From an uncultured Rickettsiales bacterium (GTDB lineage: Bacteria; Pseudomonadota; Alphaproteobacteria; Micavibrionales; GCA-2720935): a stretch of DNA of 64,000 nucleotides. The notes under the pieces are model-generated. The model did no database searches. It saw nothing but the letters and a program-made list of their open reading frames with translations, and was not told the origin of the DNA. Location of the stretch: the NCBI GenBank assembly GCA_950054255.1, contig CATLOR010000001.1, positions 62,001 through 126,000 of the forward strand, given 5' to 3'. The translations under genes and the position numbers were made by a program. Of this stretch, positions 9,413 through 17,809 are shown piece after piece. How positions within the stretch are numbered: position 1 is the stretch's first letter; each line of letters opens with the position of its first letter.

Positions 9413-10086
9413 AAACATCCCTAACCCTTTGGAATAAAGAAATCAGTAATATTGAGGCAAAACAAAATATTGCTCAAAAAATCGCGGATTATGCTCGCCC
9501 AGATGATGTTATTGGCGTTGGTTCTGGTTCAACATCTTACTTAGCACTTTTAGCTCTCATTAAAACTGGAAAACCTTTTACGGTGCATTCAACCTCTTAT
9601 GAGATTGATTATTTATGCATGGCACATGATATTCCAACAACTGATTTAGCTGTTGATTGGTGTTTCGATGGTGCTGATGAAGTTGATCCAGATGGCAATA
9701 TGATCAAAGGTCGGGGCGGTGCTATGCTGCGTGAAAAACGTGTCATGCTCGCCTGCCAAGGCCCACGCTTTATCCTAATTGATTCAAGTAAAACTGTTAC
9801 TCATTTAGGCGAAAAACATACCATTCCTCTAGAAGTGAAAGCGCATAAAATATTTGAAATTGAGCAGGCCTTGAATGAGATTGGCATTGATGACGTTAAA
9901 CTCCGACTTGCCCATCACAAAGACGGCCCTGTAATTACAGAAAGTGGGCATGTTATTTTGGATATCAAAACAACATTTACAGATGAGAAAAAACTAATGG
10001 CTATTGACGGTGTCATTGAAACAGGGTTATTTATAGGCTTCAAGCCTACATTGGTTTTTCCTGAAACACAGTTAGAACGGATTTAA
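9409..10086 (+). CDS. rpiA: Ribose-5-phosphate isomerase A
   Basis: A 225-residue protein with the RpiA hallmarks: GVGSGST near residue 36, DGADEVDP near residue 84 and KGRGGAMLREK near residue 97, which together form the phosphate loop and active site. It interconverts ribose 5-phosphate and ribulose 5-phosphate in the non-oxidative pentose phosphate pathway. It is translationally coupled to the CvpA gene and followed three bases later by an SDR gene. The pathway partner rpe lies about 2.4 kb downstream on the other strand. Confidence 0.95.
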   Translation: MKTSLTLWNKEISNIEAKQNIAQKIADYARPDDVIGVGSGSTSYLALLALIKTGKPFTVHSTSYEIDYLCMAHDIPTTDLAVDWCFDGADEVDPDGNMIKGRGGAMLREKRVMLACQGPRFILIDSSKTVTHLGEKHTIPLEVKAHKIFEIEQALNEIGIDDVKLRLAHHKDGPVITESGHVILDIKTTFTDEKKLMAIDGVIETGLFIGFKPTLVFPETQLERI

Positions 10087-10089
10087 GAT

Positions 10090-10791
10090 ATGTATGATTT
10101 TAAAAATAAAATCGCTCTTGTAACGGGTGCATCCAGAGGAATTGGATATGCCACAGCCCTCGAACTGGCTCGCGCTGGGTGTCATGTAATCGCGCTTGCC
10201 CGAACAGTGGGTGGATTAGAAAAACTAGATGATGAAATTAAAGCTATTGGTGGCACGGCGACCTTAATTCCTTTTGACCTTAAAAAAGATAAAGACTTAT
10301 TATCTCTAGGACCTCTCATCGCAGATAAGTTTGGACGTCTTGATATTGTCATTGGAAATGCCGCAATTTTAGGGCCTTTGACACCGACAGCTCATCTAAA
10401 AGTCAAAGATTTTGACTCTGTTTTATATATGAATTTAACCGTCAACCACAGATTGATTATAACTTTAGACCCCTTACTCCAAGCAAGCCCTGCTGGGCGT
10501 GCCGTCTTTGTCACCTCTGGCATTACGGCTCTTGATGCACCTTATTGGGGCGCTTATAGTACGAGTAAAACAGCGCTTGAAAAACTCGTTGAAACATATG
10601 CCCTAGAAAACAAAGATAAAGATCTAAAAATCAATCTTTTCGATCCTGGCATTGCCGCCACAGCAATGCGCGCAGAAGCCATGCCAGGTGAGGATCCAAG
10701 CACATTAGCAACCCCACAAGAGGTTGCCAAAGCCCTTATTGAATATCTCAGACAAGACAAATTTGAAACAAAAGAAAAACTATATGCATAA
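10090..10791 (+). CDS. Short-chain dehydrogenase/reductase
   Basis: A 233-residue classical SDR. It shows the cofactor motif TGASRGIG (residues 12-19), the NAA motif near residue 90, a serine near residue 142 (TSG) and the catalytic YSTSK near residue 155. The arginine at position 37 (LART) suggests NADP(H) preference. Substrate unknown; the location at the end of cvpA-rpiA, three bases after rpiA, does not define it. A strong terminator follows directly. Confidence 0.85.
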   Translation: MYDFKNKIALVTGASRGIGYATALELARAGCHVIALARTVGGLEKLDDEIKAIGGTATLIPFDLKKDKDLLSLGPLIADKFGRLDIVIGNAAILGPLTPTAHLKVKDFDSVLYMNLTVNHRLIITLDPLLQASPAGRAVFVTSGITALDAPYWGAYSTSKTALEKLVETYALENKDKDLKINLFDPGIAATAMRAEAMPGEDPSTLATPQEVAKALIEYLRQDKFETKEKLYA

Positions 10792-10822
10792 AAAAAGCCT
10801 CTTAAGTTAAGAGGCTTTTTTA
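10791..10822. terminator. Bidirectional rho-independent terminator
   Basis: AAGCCTCTTA at 10795-10804 pairs perfectly with TAAGAGGCTT around a short loop, with an A-run on one side and a T-run on the other. It lies between the converging SDR and lipoprotein genes and can end transcription from both. Confidence 0.9.
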
Positions 10823-10836
10823 CTTATACATTTATC

Positions 10837-11151
10837 TTAAAATTTAGGGCGGGCATCAGTTGGTTTAAAACCTTGTGGTGCTCCCGCATCATAATCGATA
10901 TCACAATCGCCGCTTACTTCACGCAGTCGATCTGAGTACTTATCGCGAAAGTTATAACCATCCGAATTACTCTCGCTATTTACCTTACCTGTAGAAAAAG
11001 TATCAACAGTCACTTTACCGCCAGAATAACATGTAATACGAGCAGGTGTATCCGTCACCCAATTACCAAATTTAGAGCGACCCGCATCTGTACATCCAGA
11101 CAAAACCGCCGCACCAGCTAAAATACCTGCTACAAAAAATTCGTTTTTCAT
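10837..11151 (-). CDS. Small putative lipoprotein
   Basis: A 104-residue protein with a lipoprotein signal peptide: charged start MKNEF, hydrophobic core and lipobox LSGC with the modified cysteine near residue 20. The mature part (SGGKVTVDTFSTGKV..., two further cysteines) is not a family whose function I can name; it is predicted to sit in a membrane facing the periplasm. A GGAGA ribosome binding site precedes the ATG, and a good promoter lies upstream, back to back with that of the beta-helix gene. Confidence 0.7.
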   Translation of the reverse strand: MKNEFFVAGILAGAAVLSGCTDAGRSKFGNWVTDTPARITCYSGGKVTVDTFSTGKVNSESNSDGYNFRDKYSDRLREVSGDCDIDYDAGAPQGFKPTDARPKF

Positions 11152-11178
11152 TTTATCTCCTTTGTTTGATTTTCATAA

Positions 11179-11207
11179 TTTATAAACCTTGTTTACGAAT
11201 TTGTCAA
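11179..11207 (-). promoter_or_regulatory. Sigma70-like promoter of the lipoprotein gene
   Basis: On the minus strand TTGACA (complement of 11202-11207) is followed after 17 bases by TATAAA (complement of 11179-11184), close to consensus and correctly placed for the gene starting at 11151. Confidence 0.7.
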
Positions 11208-11214
11208 CCATTTC

Positions 11215-11243
11215 TTGACATATATTGGTTAAGTTTGTAAATT
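11215..11243 (+). promoter_or_regulatory. Sigma70-like promoter of the DNN-repeat gene
   Basis: TTGACA at 11215-11220 and TAAATT at 11238-11243 are separated by 17 bases. The two divergent -35 boxes are only 7 bases apart, so the two polymerases would compete for this spot. Confidence 0.65.
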
Positions 11244-11276
11244 CTGGGCAGATTTAATTCACTTAGAAAGCCCTAC

Positions 11277-12065
11277 ATGACAAAAGCAAAAAAAATTGAA
11301 ACTGTCTTAGCTAATGAAACTGTTGAGTTTGAAGGTCCTGTTGAAATTATGGGAGATATCGAGGCGGGTGCCACGATTAAAGTCAAAAAAGGCGGTCTTA
11401 CTATTCACGGGAATGTTGCTCAAAATGTGCACATTCGCGTTTCAGGTGCTTCAACAACCATTCGTGGCTCATTTAATGGTGACATTACCATCCAAGACCA
11501 TGGAAATATTGTTATTAATGGTCAAAAAATGACAGCTTCAAGCGAAGATTGTGACGCCAATATGCATGACCTTATTATCAAAGGCAGTGTTGCAAATAAC
11601 GTAACACTTGTATGTGAGAACAATATTGAGCTTCATCAAGATGCCAGAGACTTTTTAAATGTAAAAGCTGATAATAACTTTACGGCTCAATCTATTGGTA
11701 ATCACTGTCATATCGAATGTGATAATAATGTTACGATCCAATCTGCTGGCCATCACGCCGAAATTACATGTGATAATAATTTAAGGGCAGTATCTATTGG
11801 TAAAAATAGTATTCTTGATGTTGATAATAATGCAACGATTGGAACATTAGATGATGAGTCTAATTTATCTGCCGATAATAATATCGTCATTAGCTCAGTT
11901 GGAAGAAACTGCGTTGTTGAAGCTGATAATAATTTAATCGTTCAAATAGCTGAGGCAAGTGCTGCGCTCAAAGCGGGAAATAGAAAACAAGTCGCACGCA
12001 TTGTTGGTCTTGAAACACCAGCATCTAGAAGCCCCTCACCTTCTAAAAACCGTTTTAATTTTTAA
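11277..12065 (+). CDS. DNN-repeat beta-helix protein, bactofilin-like in appearance
   Basis: A 262-residue protein made mostly of short hydrophobic repeats suggesting a right-handed beta-helix. Between residues about 115 and 225 a repeat of roughly 18-20 residues recurs six or seven times, each with a D/E-N-N turn (ADNNFTAQSIGNHCHIEC, CDNNVTIQSAGHHAEITC and so on). The N-terminal part (VEFEGPVEIMGDIEAG) resembles polymer-forming cytoskeletal bactofilins, but the match is by pattern only. No signal peptide. The last 20 residues are a basic, Pro/Ser-rich tail. A scaffold or surface-coat role is speculative. Confidence 0.6.
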   Translation: MTKAKKIETVLANETVEFEGPVEIMGDIEAGATIKVKKGGLTIHGNVAQNVHIRVSGASTTIRGSFNGDITIQDHGNIVINGQKMTASSEDCDANMHDLIIKGSVANNVTLVCENNIELHQDARDFLNVKADNNFTAQSIGNHCHIECDNNVTIQSAGHHAEITCDNNLRAVSIGKNSILDVDNNATIGTLDDESNLSADNNIVISSVGRNCVVEADNNLIVQIAEASAALKAGNRKQVARIVGLETPASRSPSPSKNRFNF

Positions 12066-12406
12066 TCCGTAAAGCGAAGTGTTGTTCCTTTGATAAGCCC
12101 CGAACAACCAACACCGTTTACACGTTTACCTTGTTGGTTCTTAGCAACAAACTTCGTTGCAAACAAATCAGAACCACATCCATAAAGACTATAGCCCCCA
12201 ACATCAACGGGATCAAAATTATTTGCTTTCAGAGCCTTAGTTGTCCCTTCAACATCTGTCAAAGGATTTTCCCCCGTCATAACACCGTAACCTACAGCAC
12301 ATGCAATAATTCCGCCCCATACCATAAGTGTATATTTAGTCTTCAAATTTTCTTGCTCATGATACTCTATTGTCCCGTAAGGTGCAGATTTTTTAAATAG
12401 TGGCAT
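12062..12406 (-). CDS. Conserved hypothetical protein with one N-terminal membrane segment
   Basis: A 114-residue protein. Residues about 26-44 (YTLMVWGGIIACAVGYGVM) form one membrane helix; the C-terminal domain contains the compact motif GYSLYGCGSDLFATKFVAKN and a second cysteine, VGCSGLI. I recognise a small conserved protein of unknown function rather than an enzyme. A GGAGAA ribosome binding site precedes the ATG. Its 3' end overlaps the convergent beta-helix gene by 4 bp. Confidence 0.6.
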   Translation of the reverse strand: MPLFKKSAPYGTIEYHEQENLKTKYTLMVWGGIIACAVGYGVMTGENPLTDVEGTTKALKANNFDPVDVGGYSLYGCGSDLFATKFVAKNQQGKRVNGVGCSGLIKGTTLRFTD

Positions 12407-12457
12407 GGTATATTCTCCTTAATTTTTTACATAAAATAAAGAATCAGAGAGAATATG

Positions 12458-13105
12458 TCAACATTTTTCTTTCAATCGCTCTATAACAGAAGAATAATCG
12501 TCTTGCTTAAACACAGCAGAGCCTGCGACGAGGACATTTGCACCAGATTGTTTGACAATAGGTGCTGTTTGCTCGTTAATACCGCCATCAACTTCGAGAT
12601 CAATATCACGGCCTGAATACGTAATTTTTTCACGTGTAGCAGCAATCTTATCACGTAAATCCATAAATGACTGTCCGCCAAAACCAGGCTCAACCGTCAT
12701 GATTAAAATTAAATCAACGATATCCATGACCGTATCTAGACATGAGATATCTGTCTTAGGTTTAAGAGAAAGTCCCGCTTTCTTTCCTAATTTTTTGATT
12801 GTTAATAAAGCCTCACGGTAGTTAGGGCACGCCTCTGGGTGAATGGTAATAATATCAGCACCCGCTTGAGCAAAAGCCTCTAAATAAGGCTCAACCGGTT
12901 CAATCATCAAATGACAATCAAAGACCTTATCACTATGAGGACGCAGTGACCTGACAAAATCAGGCCCAAACGTAATATTAGGGACAAAATGACCATCCAT
13001 AATGTCTAAATGAATATAATCAGCCCCCGCTGCATCAACAGCGCGTACTTCTTCACCTAATTTTGAAAAGTCAGCCGCTAAGATGGAAGGAGCAATTTTA
13101 ATCAT
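12458..13105 (-). CDS. rpe: Ribulose-phosphate 3-epimerase
   Basis: About 215 residues, a TIM barrel with the Rpe signatures APSILAADF near the start, HLDIMDGHFVPN near residue 35, MTVEPGFGGQSF near residue 138 and EVDGGIN near residue 170, supplying the catalytic aspartates and metal-binding histidines. It interconverts ribulose 5-phosphate and xylulose 5-phosphate. The ATG at 13105 is preferred to a TTG two codons earlier. It lies 9 bases after rsmB and is cotranscribed with it. Confidence 0.95.
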   Translation of the reverse strand: MIKIAPSILAADFSKLGEEVRAVDAAGADYIHLDIMDGHFVPNITFGPDFVRSLRPHSDKVFDCHLMIEPVEPYLEAFAQAGADIITIHPEACPNYREALLTIKKLGKKAGLSLKPKTDISCLDTVMDIVDLILIMTVEPGFGGQSFMDLRDKIAATREKITYSGRDIDLEVDGGINEQTAPIVKQSGANVLVAGSAVFKQDDYSSVIERLKEKC

Positions 13106-13114
13106 AGTCAAACT

Positions 13115-14413
13115 CTATGCTTTCTTCACTAAGCGTGCAACAAAAAAGCCATCCATACCGCCCTTTTCACTCATATGAAATGGCAAAGCTCTGATATAGC
13201 CTTCGCTCGTTATACATTCAGAAAGTTCTGGCAACGTAATGGGATTAATTTCAAAGCCTGGATTTTCTTGTAAGAACCATTCAATCTGTTCTTCACCTTC
13301 ACATCTTTGAAGCGAACAAGTACAATATATAATCTCACCGCCAACTTTTATTAAACTCGCTGCCTTTGATAAAATACGTCTTTGAGTTGATTGTAGTTTT
13401 TCAATATCAATCGCTTGTTTTTGATAAGGCATATCCGGATGGCGCCTAATTGTTCCTGTTGCTGAACATGGCGCATCAACCAAAACCGTGTCGGCTTGAG
13501 TTTTTGGATCCCATACAGAAGCATCTGCGATTTCTATTTCAAAATCAGTAAAACCCAAACGTGCCATATTTTCTTCAAAACGTGCCATTCGTTTAGGAGA
13601 TCGATCGACAGCAACAACATGTGCTCCTTTTGCTAGAAGCTGTGCAGTTTTCCCTCCTGGAGCGGCGCAAATATCGTAAACAGATTTCCCAGATACATCC
13701 CCCATGACTTTAACAGGTAAAGAAGAAGCAATATCTTGCACCCACCAAGCGCCTTGATCAAAACCCGCTAACTCTTGAATAAGACCCGCATTCTGTAATC
13801 TTAAACTTGCTGTTGGCATCATCTCTGCTTTTAAAGCCTCCTGCCATTTTTCAACTTCGCTTTTTACAGTAATATCCAGACTAGGCTCCACCGCATTGGC
13901 TTTAATAATCTTCATAGCGATATCACGCCCATAGTCTTTAACCCAAAAGTCAAGTAACCATGCTGGTGTATTTAATTCTATCGACGTCTGGGCGAGCTTC
14001 TCTTGTCCATGATCAACAATCTTTCTCAATATCGCATTAATCAATCCTTTATAACGGGATAAGCCATGATGATGTTCTGCTAGCTCAACAGATTCACTAA
14101 CCGCTGCGTGAGGGGGCGTCTTTAAATAAATGAGTTGGACTACGCCAAAGCGCAAAATATCCATGACAATAGGTGATTTTAGACCTGAGGCATTATCTAA
14201 AAATTGTTCGATAATATAATCAATCTGTCCTAAACGACGAAACAGCGTTGCCAACATAAGTCTTACAAAAGCACGATCGCGCGTCTCAAGCTCAAGCAAT
14301 GCTTCTGATCTTTGTAAAACTTGATCCATTGGATTTTTTTTACGATAGATCTGTGCAAAGAGATCAAGGGCAACTTGCCTTGTTTTAAGGCCATTTTTTT
14401 CACTATGTTCCAT
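13115..14413 (-). CDS. rsmB: 16S rRNA (cytosine-967-C5)-methyltransferase RsmB
   Basis: A 432-residue protein with an N-terminal NusB-like RNA-binding domain (residues about 10-140) and a C-terminal Rossmann methyltransferase. SAM motif I is DICAAPGGKTAQLLA near residue 243; the DAPCSATGTIRRHPD motif and YCTCSLQRCEGEEQ carry the two cysteines of RNA m5C methylases. It modifies 16S rRNA using S-adenosylmethionine. It precedes rpe in an operon, an arrangement seen in other alphaproteobacteria. Confidence 0.95.
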   Translation of the reverse strand: MEHSEKNGLKTRQVALDLFAQIYRKKNPMDQVLQRSEALLELETRDRAFVRLMLATLFRRLGQIDYIIEQFLDNASGLKSPIVMDILRFGVVQLIYLKTPPHAAVSESVELAEHHHGLSRYKGLINAILRKIVDHGQEKLAQTSIELNTPAWLLDFWVKDYGRDIAMKIIKANAVEPSLDITVKSEVEKWQEALKAEMMPTASLRLQNAGLIQELAGFDQGAWWVQDIASSLPVKVMGDVSGKSVYDICAAPGGKTAQLLAKGAHVVAVDRSPKRMARFEENMARLGFTDFEIEIADASVWDPKTQADTVLVDAPCSATGTIRRHPDMPYQKQAIDIEKLQSTQRRILSKAASLIKVGGEIIYCTCSLQRCEGEEQIEWFLQENPGFEINPITLPELSECITSEGYIRALPFHMSEKGGMDGFFVARLVKKA

Positions 14414-14436
14414 GATGTACTTCTATAATATAGACC

Positions 14437-15315
14437 TTATTGACCGTCAAATGTTAAAAGCATACCCGTTGTATCATCTATATGCTTCAAACGATTAAAT
14501 TTAGAAAAAGCAGGATCTGAATCATAGAGCTCTTTTAAGTTTTTATAATAGCCAGAAACACCAAGTTCTTGCATATGTTTCATTGTTAATAACAGAGCCT
14601 CTTCATCTCCTTTTGCTTCAGGTGCAAGAAACCCATCTGTGAATAATCCGATTTGAGTGCACCCATCTATATGAACCATTTGTCCATGTAAAAAGTTCTC
14701 AACTTCCTCTTCAGCATTAAAAACGCCATATTCAACATTGCTTAGATTTCGGTTAGCCTCTAAGAATTCTTTGATCTCTGGTAATGCACGCGCTTCTTGA
14801 ACTAATAATCCTCTCTGTTTTTGTGCAAAGATCCGTCGTCCTAATTCTGCATCTAGTTCAGCATGCCGTTTCGAATGAGGTGATAAACTCTTCAGGCCTT
14901 CTTCTGTGGAAATCACAATTGAGGCATCTGAGATATTAGCAACAGAAATTGTTTGAGTGTCATGAATTTTAACAACAGCAACAGCCGCGCTGGGCCCTAA
15001 TTTACCAAACGCTAAAACCTCAGGCCATTCTTGCTTTAAATGATCATAAAACGCAGAACGCGCCAATTTTAATAAATCGATAGCCGTTTCCTCATCTTCA
15101 TCATGATGTGCGAAGAATGTCGCCAAAAACTGCGACATATAAGCCGACGTATTGAGGCCATTCATATCATAAGAAACAAGCGAAGTTGCTCCGTCAATAA
15201 CGGCAAATGTCTTTTTCCCAGCATAAAAACAATCTTCATTATAATGGTTCGTTTTATTCACACCTATAAAACCTTGATGAGAAAAGATGTCACAATTAAT
15301 AAGATGATGGCTCAT
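14437..15315 (-). CDS. PP2C-like protein phosphatase domain protein
   Basis: A 292-residue protein resembling PPM/PP2C phosphatases: NEDCFYAGKKTFAVIDGATS (residues about 25-45) mimics the family's metal-binding ED...DG strand pair, and AVVKI...NISDASIVI (about 135-155) matches the G/SD motif. Several conserved acidic residues are hard to place by eye, so activity is uncertain; it could be a divergent serine/threonine phosphatase. The start follows an AAGGGAG ribosome binding site. It lies 23 bases upstream of rsmB and may belong to that operon. Confidence 0.6.
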   Translation of the reverse strand: MSHHLINCDIFSHQGFIGVNKTNHYNEDCFYAGKKTFAVIDGATSLVSYDMNGLNTSAYMSQFLATFFAHHDEDEETAIDLLKLARSAFYDHLKQEWPEVLAFGKLGPSAAVAVVKIHDTQTISVANISDASIVISTEEGLKSLSPHSKRHAELDAELGRRIFAQKQRGLLVQEARALPEIKEFLEANRNLSNVEYGVFNAEEEVENFLHGQMVHIDGCTQIGLFTDGFLAPEAKGDEEALLLTMKHMQELGVSGYYKNLKELYDSDPAFSKFNRLKHIDDTTGMLLTFDGQ

Positions 15316-15444
15316 AAAAAACTCCCTTTGTTGAAAGAGAGTTTATCAAAATTTTAGAAAACAACTAGCTTTATTCTAATGAAGCACCGCCCAAGCAAAT
15401 GTATCACGAGGGTAATAATCCACAGGTTCTTTTTGAATATTTAA

Positions 15445-16284
15445 TTATAGCGTCATGCTTCTCAAGCGTTTAACGCGCTCCTGTGTTGAAGGGTGAGTTG
15501 AAAACAACCCATCAATCGCATGCACATGAAGCGGGTTCATAATAAACATATGTGCTGTCGCAGGATTTTGTTCTGCTTGGCTGTTATCAATAACCTTTAC
15601 ATCGCCTGCGATCTTTTCCAAAGCATCTGCAAGCCATAAAGGACGCCCGCAAATCTCGGCGCCAATACGGTCTGCTTCATATTCACGAGAACGGCTAATC
15701 GCCATTTGGACAATGGTTGCCGCTAAAGGGGCTAGAATTGAAATCAGAAGAACACCAATAATCCCAAGTCCATTACGATCACGTCCACCGCCAAAGAAAA
15801 GTGCAAAATTAGCAAGCATTGAGAGCGCCCCCGCAATTGTCGCTGTAATCGTCATAATCAATGTATCTCTGTTTTTAATATGGGCAAGCTCATGGGCGAT
15901 CACACCAGCAACTTCTTGAACCGAGAGACGTTTCATCAACCCTGTTGTCACAGCCACAACACCTTTTTCAGGATTACGCCCTGTCGCAAAAGCATTGGGT
16001 TGATCATTTTCGATTACATAGAGTTTAGGCATAGGCATCTGCGCCCGCTCAACCATCATTTGTGTAATCTCATAATAATCGCGGTATTGTCCTTGATCCA
16101 TCGGCTTAGCGCGATACATAGAAAGCACCATATCGCCCGAACGCCACCAAGCCATTACATTCATCACGCACGCAAAAGCCAAGGCAATCATCATACCGCC
16201 CTCACCCGCAATCAAAAACCCACAGCCCATAAAAAGAGCTGTCAATCCCGCCAACAACAATGTCGATTTCAAATATCCACCCAT
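15445..16284 (-). CDS. htpX: Zinc metalloprotease HtpX
   Basis: A 279-residue M48 membrane protease. Two N-terminal membrane helices occupy residues 1-50, the zinc motif HELAH lies near residue 129, a second pair of helices around 145-200 follows, and the third zinc ligand is the glutamate in [11 protein letters not shown]. HtpX degrades damaged inner-membrane proteins with FtsH under envelope stress. A GGAGAAAA ribosome binding site precedes the ATG. It is divergent from the DUF1674 gene, a neighbourhood common in alphaproteobacteria. Confidence 0.95.
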   Translation of the reverse strand: MGGYLKSTLLLAGLTALFMGCGFLIAGEGGMMIALAFACVMNVMAWWRSGDMVLSMYRAKPMDQGQYRDYYEITQMMVERAQMPMPKLYVIENDQPNAFATGRNPEKGVVAVTTGLMKRLSVQEVAGVIAHELAHIKNRDTLIMTITATIAGALSMLANFALFFGGGRDRNGLGIIGVLLISILAPLAATIVQMAISRSREYEADRIGAEICGRPLWLADALEKIAGDVKVIDNSQAEQNPATAHMFIMNPLHVHAIDGLFSTHPSTQERVKRLRSMTL

Positions 16285-16353
16285 CTTTTTCTCCTATAGA
16301 TAAATACTATATTATCCTTGCGATTATATATAATACATTTTATTGATATATCT

Positions 16354-16524
16354 ATGACACAGAAAAAAGAAAAGCATCCTGTTTTTAAAAATCCAGATCA
16401 GCTCTCTGATACGACAAAGGCCCGCGATATCAAACAGCCTGAAGGAGAGATTGGCGGAAGTGATAAAGCCGAACCTACGCGTCATGGTGATTGGGAATTT
16501 GGGGGGCGCTGTAGCGACTTTTAA
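16354..16524 (+). CDS. DUF1674 / succinate dehydrogenase assembly factor 4-like protein
   Basis: A 56-residue protein from the ATG at 16354; an in-frame ATG at 16318 would add 12 mostly hydrophobic residues and is less likely. It ends in the family signature RHGDWEFGGRCSDF. In mitochondria the homolog SDHAF4 protects the flavinylated succinate dehydrogenase subunit during assembly; the same role is expected in alphaproteobacteria. It is adjacent to htpX, as in many members of the class. Confidence 0.85.
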   Translation: MTQKKEKHPVFKNPDQLSDTTKARDIKQPEGEIGGSDKAEPTRHGDWEFGGRCSDF

Positions 16525-16537
16525 AGCTCTCTAATAT

Positions 16538-17023
16538 TTACGTGTTCACGATTTCGACTTCTGTTCCAGCAGGAACTATATCAAACAAATCAACAACATC
16601 TTCATTGCGCATACGGATACAGCCATGTGAACCTGGAACATCAATTCTACGGTCTTCGGGCATACCGTGAATATAAATATAACGTTGCATCGTATCGACA
16701 TCCCCTAAACGATTATAGCCTTTTTCCAAACCACTTAACCACATAATACGCGTTAGAATCCAATCCGCCCCAGGTGTTTGCGCACCAATTTCAGGCGTAT
16801 AAATAACACCTGTTGGGCGACGGTCCTTAAAAGCTGTGTTTAATGGCTGACCTTCTCCGATTTTTGCGCGGATATAATGACGCCCCAAAGGTGTTTGATT
16901 ACTTTCCTTCATCTGTCCAACGCCTTTACGTCCAGTTGATACAGGATATGTTTTCACAAGTTCTCCTTGGTCATACACATCTAAACGCTGATCTGGGATA
17001 TGAATTTTTATTTTATAAACCAT
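16538..17023 (-). CDS. L,D-transpeptidase (YkuD domain) without signal peptide
   Basis: A 161-residue single YkuD catalytic domain. The motif HGMPEDRR followed by VPGSHGCIRMRNEDV (residues about 113-140) has the conserved histidine and the catalytic cysteine of SHGCIRM. Such enzymes form 3-3 crosslinks or attach proteins to peptidoglycan. No export signal is visible: the protein begins directly with beta-strand residues MVYKIKIHI. Either export uses another route or the enzyme acts on cytoplasmic muropeptides. The ribosome binding site AAGGAG precedes the ATG. Confidence 0.85.
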   Translation of the reverse strand: MVYKIKIHIPDQRLDVYDQGELVKTYPVSTGRKGVGQMKESNQTPLGRHYIRAKIGEGQPLNTAFKDRRPTGVIYTPEIGAQTPGADWILTRIMWLSGLEKGYNRLGDVDTMQRYIYIHGMPEDRRIDVPGSHGCIRMRNEDVVDLFDIVPAGTEVEIVNT

Positions 17024-17242
17024 TTATAACTCCTTACCTACAGTATAATAATGTTTTCAACATACATAAAGCATCAAAATACCTAATATCGTAACCACTA
17101 ATTTATATTTTCATAATTTGGCACACATCCTGCTACCTAGAGAATATAAGCGTGTAAAAGGAATGATTATTCGCATCATGCAAAAAAACAATCCCTTTTT
17201 TTGAAAAACGCAACCAACAATTGCAAAATAGGAGATATGAAC

Positions 17243-17719
17243 ATGCAAAAAGATAAAACACTCATTTTTTACTTCCGTATTTTTGGTTTCAGCTTAATGA
17301 TGCTCCTTTTGTTAGCTACAGCAGCAAAAGCAAATCCAATTACTAAAGGCGAAACACGCCTTGAAGGACCAATTGAAGCAACCGTCATCCGTGTCATTGA
17401 TGGAGATACTATTTTTGTTGAAGCGCATGTCTGGCTCGAACAATCTATTAAGACTTTTATTCGACTAAAAGGTGTTGATGCCGCCGAGAAAAGAGCAAAA
17501 TGCGCTTATGAACTCGAAATGGCAAACACTGCAACGAATTTCTTGAAAAAAGAAATAGAAGGAAAACGCGTCCTCTTAAAGAATATCGACTACGGCAAAT
17601 ACTCAAGACGCGTTTTAGCTGATGTCCTAACCCAGGAGCGTGAAATGGTTTCCGAGATGCTTTTTGAAAGACACCTCGCACGATACTACAATGGCGGCAA
17701 ACGTAAATCTTGGTGCTAA
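17243..17719 (+). CDS. Secreted thermonuclease (SNase) family protein
   Basis: About 158 residues. The ATG at 17243 lies 8 bases after AGGAG and gives a good signal peptide (FYFRIFGFSLMMLLLLATAAKA), with cleavage expected after AKA. The mature part is an SNase/OB-fold domain: VIRVIDGDTIFVEAHVW, then IRLKGVDAAEKRAKCAYE and the YGKYSRRVLADV strand with the catalytic arginine region. Calcium-dependent nucleases of this family cut DNA and RNA outside the cytoplasm. It sits upstream of mipZ with no functional link apparent. Confidence 0.8.
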   Translation: MQKDKTLIFYFRIFGFSLMMLLLLATAAKANPITKGETRLEGPIEATVIRVIDGDTIFVEAHVWLEQSIKTFIRLKGVDAAEKRAKCAYELEMANTATNFLKKEIEGKRVLLKNIDYGKYSRRVLADVLTQEREMVSEMLFERHLARYYNGGKRKSWC

Positions 17720-17721
17720 TT

Positions 17722-17758
17722 CATACCTCCCGTAAAGCCTGGGGTGGCTGTGGGTATG
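17722..17758 (+). terminator. Nested hairpin between the SNase and mipZ genes
   Basis: CATACC at 17722-17727 pairs with GGTATG at 17753-17758 and encloses a smaller AGCC/GGCT stem. Only TTT follows, so this is a weak terminator or another RNA structure. Confidence 0.35.
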
Positions 17759-17809
17759 TTTCGTGCGATTTCTTTTGCATAGTCCTGTTTTACCTTTTAC
17801 ACTTTAACT

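Noticed and set aside
12131..12400. Plus-strand 89-codon frame opposite the small membrane protein gene
   Set aside because: Antisense to a gene with a good ribosome binding site and a coherent membrane-plus-domain layout.
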